Assembly (NCBI GenBank): GCA_964482325.1
Contig: CAYZXD010000001.1
Coordinates: forward strand, 56,893-120,892
Origin: CAYZJV01 sp964482325
GTDB lineage: Bacteria > Spirochaetota > Spirochaetia > Sphaerochaetales > Sphaerochaetaceae
DNA: 64,000 bases
Direction of reading: 5' to 3'
Positions 60,707-64,000 of this stretch are shown here, piece by piece. Made by a program: the position numbers and the translations under genes. Position 1 is the stretch's first letter; each line of letters opens with the position of its first letter. The notes under the pieces were generated by a model. The model saw nothing but the letters and a program-made list of their open reading frames with translations, was not told where the DNA came from and ran no database searches.

Positions 60707-60723
60707 TCGGTACCGTGTACCGA
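60707..60723. promoter_or_regulatory. Perfect 17-bp palindrome in the phoB promoter region
   Basis: On the minus strand it reads TCGGTAC-ACG-GTACCGA, a perfect 7-3-7 inverted repeat 35 bp before the phoB ATG. The same 17-mer with one mismatch overlaps the crp promoter at 39877-39893. Another inverted pair, ATACC-TACT-GGTAT, lies in the same phoB-GntR gap at 60754-60767. Confidence 0.55.
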
Positions 60724-60838
60724 AATATTCATTATTGTTTTATCGATACATTAATACCTACTGGTATATCGCGGTGCTCTGTGTTACAATAAGTAAGCCC
60801 CTTGTGGGCGCAATTTCCCCAATAGGAGGAGACTCACC

Positions 60839-61537
60839 ATGCCCTTCGTTGTACATTCTGAGAAAATGGAGCAGGAATCTGCCAAGCAGTACGCATATCG
60901 CATATTACGGCGGAATATTTTGCTGCTTGATATGGTTCCCGGAGAACCCATTTCTGAAAAGGAAATTGCCAAGAAACTCCAGCTAAGCCGTACACCGGTT
61001 CGGGAGGCGTTGCTTGAATTGTGTCGACAACGATTGGTGGAGATTTATCCACAACGAGGAACCCGTGTTGCTCTGATGGATTCCCGTCTGATTGATCAGG
61101 GACGATTTCTTCGGGAGACTTTAGAACTTGTGCTTCTGGAACTTGCCTGCAATAAGATTAGCAGTGGACAGATCGCAGCATTGGAGCAAAATCTGATTGA
61201 GCAGGAAATTGAAGCGGAAAAGGGTGATATCATTATGTTCTTCCAAAAAGATAATGATTTCCATCGATTGTTATTTAGAGCATGTAATAAAGATGCGGTC
61301 TATGATGCAATCGAAATATTTTTGCCCCATTTTATGCGAGAGCGGATGCTTCGTCTCTCCATGTTTGATACCAAAGAGTTGCTGGTTGATCACCGTCATA
61401 TCCTTGAAGCAATTCGACGGGGAGATTGTAGAACTGCAAAACGGCATCTTTCTGAGCATCTTGATCATGTGATGTGTGATCAACAGTTGCTGCTTGATGC
61501 TTATCCGCAGTATTTCATCGCGCACGAAGGACTCTAG
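60839..61537 (+). CDS. GntR-family regulator, FadR/FCD subgroup
   Basis: A 232-residue regulator. The winged HTH spans about residues 15-80 (YRILRRNILLLDMVPGEPIS, EKEIAKKLQLSRTPVREALL, RLVEIYPQRGTRV). The FCD ligand domain follows with its metal-binding Asp/His set (DNDFHRLLFRAC, LLVDHRHILEAIRRGDC, HLSEHLDHVM). This subgroup usually senses small organic acids. ATAGGAGGAGA precedes the ATG. It stands alone, divergent from phoB; the neighbouring sigma-54 regulator 47 bp downstream may be co-transcribed. Its target is unknown. Confidence 0.88.
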   Translation: MPFVVHSEKMEQESAKQYAYRILRRNILLLDMVPGEPISEKEIAKKLQLSRTPVREALLELCRQRLVEIYPQRGTRVALMDSRLIDQGRFLRETLELVLLELACNKISSGQIAALEQNLIEQEIEAEKGDIIMFFQKDNDFHRLLFRACNKDAVYDAIEIFLPHFMRERMLRLSMFDTKELLVDHRHILEAIRRGDCRTAKRHLSEHLDHVMCDQQLLLDAYPQYFIAHEGL

Positions 61538-61584
61538 CTGTTTTGTACGATCTTCATGTGTGATAGGATGAAGGTGGTACAGCT

Positions 61585-62949
61585 ATGGATACAGTAACAA
61601 CTGAAACTATTCTCGAGAGTATTAACGACGGCGTATTTACCATTGACACTGATTGGCGTATTACGTCGTTTAATCGCGCAGCAGAACATATCACTGGGAT
61701 ATCTCGAAGTGATGCGATCGGACTGCGTTGTTCTGAAGTGTTTAAATCAAACATGTGTGAATCGCACTGTCCGCTTGCGGAGACTTTTGCTACGGGAAAG
61801 ACGGTGATCAACCAAAGTGGTTATATCGTAAATCTTTCAGGAAAGCGGGTCCCAGTGAGTGTGTCTACGGCACTGCTACGGGATCAGAATGGGAAGATCA
61901 TCGGAGGTGCAGAAACTTTCAGAGATCTCAGTGAACTGGAACAGTTGAGGAAGTTGCGTGCACGCGAACGTTTTGGTGAGATAGTGAGTAATAGTGAATC
62001 TATGCGCCGAATTGTACAGATGGTGCCCGCGGTTGCTCAAAGTGCTTCAACGGTACTCATCCTTGGGGAATCAGGTACGGGAAAAGAGGTGCTTGCTCGT
62101 ACAATCCATAGTTGTAGTGGTCAGAAACAAGGGCCCTTTATTGCTGTTAATTGTGGAGCATTACCCGATACGCTGTTAGAGAGTGAATTATTTGGGTATC
62201 GTAAAGGAGCTTTTACCGGAGCGGATAAGGATAAACCCGGAAGATTCGCTCTCGCCCGAGGAGGAACCTTATTCCTTGATGAAATCGGAGACATCTCACC
62301 TGCAATGCAGGTGAAGTTGCTCCGTGTACTTCAGGAACACCAATTTGAACCCCTTGGGGCGAGAGAAGCAGAAAAAAGTGATGCACGAATCATCTGCGCA
62401 ACGAACAGGAATTTGGAGAAACTCGTACAGCAGGGTAAATTTCGTCAGGATCTCTACTATCGCATACACATCATTGCGATGACTATTCCTCCTTTACGGG
62501 ATCGTAAAGAAGATATTCCATTGCTTGCCGATCAGTTTCTTCATCGTTTTGCCGTATTGAATAACAAACCCATTGAGCGATTTTCCCCTGATGTATATGG
62601 GCGCTTTTATGCCTATCGTTGGCCGGGAAATATTCGGGAGTTGGAAAATGCTGTGGAACGGGCTGTGGTGTTGTGCCCAGGGCCTACGATCACACTGCAA
62701 GATCTTCCGATGGAAATAGCCGAGATTTCACATAGTCTTGCTGATCAAGATCTCCAGCATGAGAATTTTTCCTCAAGTGTCATAAAACGAACGCATGTCG
62801 TTGATGATGCAGTTGCGCAGACAGAAAGAAAGCTCATTCTCAGTGCTTTGGATCGGCATGATGGTAATGTTTCCCGTGCGGCACAGGAGCTAGGCATGCA
62901 TCGTGCCACGTTGTATCGGAAACTCAAAGCATTGTCAATTTCCTTCTGA
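61585..62949 (+). CDS. Sigma-54-dependent activator with Cys-containing PAS domain
   Basis: A 454-residue NtrC-type activator. The PAS domain is at residues 1-115 (SINDGVFTIDTDWRITSFNR) with three cysteines in LRCSEVFKSNMCESHCPLAE, suggesting redox or metal sensing. The AAA+ core has ILGESGTGKEVLARTIHSC (Walker A), FGYRKGAFTGADKDKPGRFA (the GAFTGA loop that contacts sigma-54), GGTLFLDEIGDISPAMQVKL, and CATNRNLEKLVQQGKFRQDL. The Fis-type HTH is DRHDGNVSRAAQELGMHRAT. It sits directly upstream of GCGACA palindromes and a sigma-54 promoter, so it most likely activates the NifX/DUF5320 operon. Confidence 0.92.
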   Translation: MDTVTTETILESINDGVFTIDTDWRITSFNRAAEHITGISRSDAIGLRCSEVFKSNMCESHCPLAETFATGKTVINQSGYIVNLSGKRVPVSVSTALLRDQNGKIIGGAETFRDLSELEQLRKLRARERFGEIVSNSESMRRIVQMVPAVAQSASTVLILGESGTGKEVLARTIHSCSGQKQGPFIAVNCGALPDTLLESELFGYRKGAFTGADKDKPGRFALARGGTLFLDEIGDISPAMQVKLLRVLQEHQFEPLGAREAEKSDARIICATNRNLEKLVQQGKFRQDLYYRIHIIAMTIPPLRDRKEDIPLLADQFLHRFAVLNNKPIERFSPDVYGRFYAYRWPGNIRELENAVERAVVLCPGPTITLQDLPMEIAEISHSLADQDLQHENFSSSVIKRTHVVDDAVAQTERKLILSALDRHDGNVSRAAQELGMHRATLYRKLKALSISF

Positions 62950-62955
62950 TAGATT

Positions 62956-63024
62956 GCGACAAGTGTCGCGTAAACGCGACAATATGCGACAATTGTTTCA
63001 TGATAGTGTTGCAATAATGCGACA
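62956..63024. promoter_or_regulatory. Cluster of GCGACA/TGTCGC sites, likely activator-binding sequences
   Basis: GCGACA-AG-TGTCGC (62956-62969) is a perfect palindrome. TGTCGCG-TAAA-CGCGACA (62964-62981) overlaps it. Further GCGACA copies lie at 62986-62991 and 63019-63024. The cluster lies about 100-170 bp upstream of the -24 element, where enhancer sites for NtrC-type activators normally are. Confidence 0.72.
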
Positions 63025-63122
63025 ATTGGCTAGTACACTTTTCTTCATGACATTTTCACTGCTTATATTAACTCTCTGTATAGTAATAAAAAAAATACAA
63101 TTCAGTTTGTTCTGATCCAACT

Positions 63123-63137
63123 TGGCACACTCTTTGC
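63123..63137 (+). promoter_or_regulatory. Sigma-54 promoter of the NifX-domain operon
   Basis: TGGCAC-ACTCT-TTGC matches the -24/-12 consensus exactly (GG at 63124-63125, GC at 63136-63137). Transcription should start about 12 nt after the -12 element, at 63148-63149, directly against the ATG at 63150. Confidence 0.85.
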
Positions 63138-63149
63138 GAGTATATAAGC

Positions 63150-63575
63150 ATGAAAGTGGCTATTACGGTTTGGCATGGAAGAATTGCTCCGCTATTTGAT
63201 GTATCTCGACATGTACTGGTGGGAGAAACTGATGGATATGGTCGACCGATTAGCCAGTTGATGACACTTCAGCTACAAAGCGATGATGTCGAAAGAAAAG
63301 TTTCAACTTTAGCAGCGATGGGTGTTTCTGCAGTAATTTGCGGTGCAATCAGTAGAGAGTATGAAGAAGCCTTAGCCACTGCGGAGATTGAAATGGATGC
63401 GTTTGTCGCAGGTGAAGTGTCTGAGGTGGTTACCGCATGGGAAGCGGGAACCTTGCGGCAACGAGGATTTTCTATGCCTGGTTGTTCTTGCCCGCGTCAT
63501 CGATGCATGCGTCGAGGACACCGGGCCAATGGTCGGCATGGCGGGCCGCATGGAGGACACCGGCAAAACCGGTGA
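63150..63575 (+). CDS. NifX/NifB-type (dinitrogenase iron-molybdenum cofactor) domain protein with Cys/His-rich tail
   Basis: A 141-residue protein. Residues 1-105 are a NifX-like cofactor-binding domain (MKVAITVWHGRIAPLFDVSR, LAAMGVSAVICGAISREYEE, AFVAGEVSEVVTAWEAGTL). The last 30 residues are rich in Cys, His, Gly and Arg (MPGCSCPRHRCMRRGHRANG), probably metal-binding. No nif structural genes are visible. Such proteins with DUF5320 and Mrp/MinD ATPases form metal-cluster systems in several anaerobes, including the orange-protein complex genes of Desulfovibrio. The ATG is at the predicted sigma-54 transcription start, so no ribosome site is possible on the mRNA. Confidence 0.85.
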   Translation: MKVAITVWHGRIAPLFDVSRHVLVGETDGYGRPISQLMTLQLQSDDVERKVSTLAAMGVSAVICGAISREYEEALATAEIEMDAFVAGEVSEVVTAWEAGTLRQRGFSMPGCSCPRHRCMRRGHRANGRHGGPHGGHRQNR

Positions 63576-63636
63576 TCGAGTTTCACGAAATACGCTCCCG
63601 ATAACGATCGGAGAGCAAAGGATAAGGAGGCAAGAT

Positions 63637-63996
63637 ATGCCAAGAGGTGATGGAACAGGAAGAAATGGTTTCGGCCCAATGACTGGAAGAGCAATGGGGT
63701 ATTGTGCAGGATACGATGTCCCTGGCTATGTTAACGGTGGTGGTTTTGGTAACCGCAGATTTTTTGGCCGTGGTGGTCTAGGGTTTGGTTATCGTTCTGG
63801 AGGACGGTTTGGGTACGGACCGCGATCGGGTCGATTCGCTCCAGCAGCTCCCGCCTATGGTCAGTATTATGATGCAGGTGCTGAAGCTGACGATCTTAAA
63901 ATGCATGCTGAAGCACTTGAGCGCGAACTGAAAAGTGTAAAAAGTCGAATCGATGCTTTGGAGAAAGAAGGTACAAAAAGGGAGGATACCGTATGA
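63637..63996 (+). CDS. DUF5320-family Gly-rich protein
   Basis: 119 residues from ATG 63637 (AAGGAGG six bases upstream). It starts MPRGDGTGRNGFGPMTGRAM, the signature opening of DUF5320 proteins. A Gly/Arg/Phe-rich middle (GGFGNRRFFGRGGLGFGYRS) and a coiled-coil C-terminus follow (LKMHAEALERELKSVKSRID). Function is unknown. The family regularly accompanies NifX-domain and Mrp/MinD-type ATPase genes. Its stop overlaps the next ATG by 4 bp, so the operon continues beyond the window. Confidence 0.85.
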   Translation: MPRGDGTGRNGFGPMTGRAMGYCAGYDVPGYVNGGGFGNRRFFGRGGLGFGYRSGGRFGYGPRSGRFAPAAPAYGQYYDAGAEADDLKMHAEALERELKSVKSRIDALEKEGTKREDTV

Positions 63997-64000
63997 TTGT
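63993..64000 (+). CDS. Start of a further gene in the NifX/DUF5320 operon (cut by the window edge)
   Basis: ATGATTGT after GGGAGG, overlapping the previous stop (ATGA). Only M-I and two bases of a third codon are visible. A MinD/Mrp-type ATPase often begins M-I-V in this genomic context, but that is expectation, not evidence. Confidence 0.5.

Noticed and set aside
62956..63024. Short CRISPR-like repeat from the repeated GCGACA units
   Set aside because: Units are 6 bp, in both orientations and irregularly spaced. They fit enhancer half-sites, and no cas gene is present.
63150..63996. Nitrogen-fixation gene cluster
   Set aside because: Only a NifX-type domain and DUF5320 are seen; these also occur in non-nif metal-cluster systems, and no nitrogenase gene is in the window.
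1..64000. Mobile element, prophage, integron or tRNA-associated island
   Set aside because: No transposase, integrase, phage gene, tRNA or flanking direct repeat was found on either strand.

Overview
The window looks like chromosomal DNA of a spirochaete (class Spirochaetia). The main clue is the set of periplasmic binding proteins, whose signal peptides end in AGG/AAG followed by an acidic stretch (FAGGAQEA, FAAGSSEE, IAGGSKE). That pattern is typical of spirochaetal ABC and TRAP systems. Base composition is moderate, genes are dense and most starts have strong AGGAGG-type ribosome sites. I see no tRNA, rRNA, CRISPR array, IS element, integrase or phage gene. The species is not identifiable by eye.

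Layout. (1) 1-7175: a TRAP transporter (dctP-dctQ-dctM, minus strand), a TetR regulator and a flavoprotein / Fe-S protein / flavoprotein operon. A CGAAT-N2-ATTCG palindrome occurs at both promoters, so uptake and oxidation of an unknown organic acid appear co-regulated. (2) 7211-10772: an ECF sigma factor operon with its own ECF-type promoter, an anti-sigma factor carrying a carbohydrate-binding-like C-terminal domain, two exported helical proteins and a probable outer-membrane barrel. (3) 10781-19577: a nearly complete AI-2 uptake and processing (lsr) locus. lsrR-lsrK-cupin runs leftward and lsrACDBF rightward; no lsrG is present. (4) 19600-22448: a MATE transporter gene interrupted by one in-frame TAA, and a 7TM-PAS-LuxR regulator. 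(5) 22721-37062: a sugar module with a DUF4832-type lipoprotein, AraC regulator, alcohol dehydrogenase, Gfo/Idh oxidoreductase, YesM/YesN-like two-component pair, ribose-type ABC transporter and aldehyde dehydrogenase. (6) 37126-44841: a REC-PAS-PAS-degenerate GGDEF-EAL phosphodiesterase divergent from a Crp/Fnr regulator, a beta-propeller-like lipoprotein, and an XRE-type regulator with a Gfo/Idh enzyme. (7) 45065-47401: a three-gene cassette (CDA-fold deaminase, MtnA-like isomerase, methylthioinosine-phosphorylase-like enzyme) that may be a deaminative methylthioadenosine or 5-deoxyadenosine salvage route. It converges on a potABCD polyamine importer (47389-51372). (8) 51575-60672: gnd, then pstSCAB-phoU facing phoB-phoR. 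(9) 60839-64000: a FadR-type GntR regulator, a sigma-54 activator with a Cys-containing PAS domain, and a NifX-domain / DUF5320 operon behind a sigma-54 promoter so close to the start codon that the mRNA should be nearly leaderless.

Cross-cutting patterns. Every operon in which the binding-protein gene precedes other genes has a strong hairpin just after that gene (dctP, lsrB, the ribose-type binding protein, pstS). A 17-bp palindrome, TCGGTAC-ACG-GTACCGA, is shared almost exactly by the crp and phoB promoter regions about 21 kb apart. All assignments come from reading motifs by eye; no database search was run.
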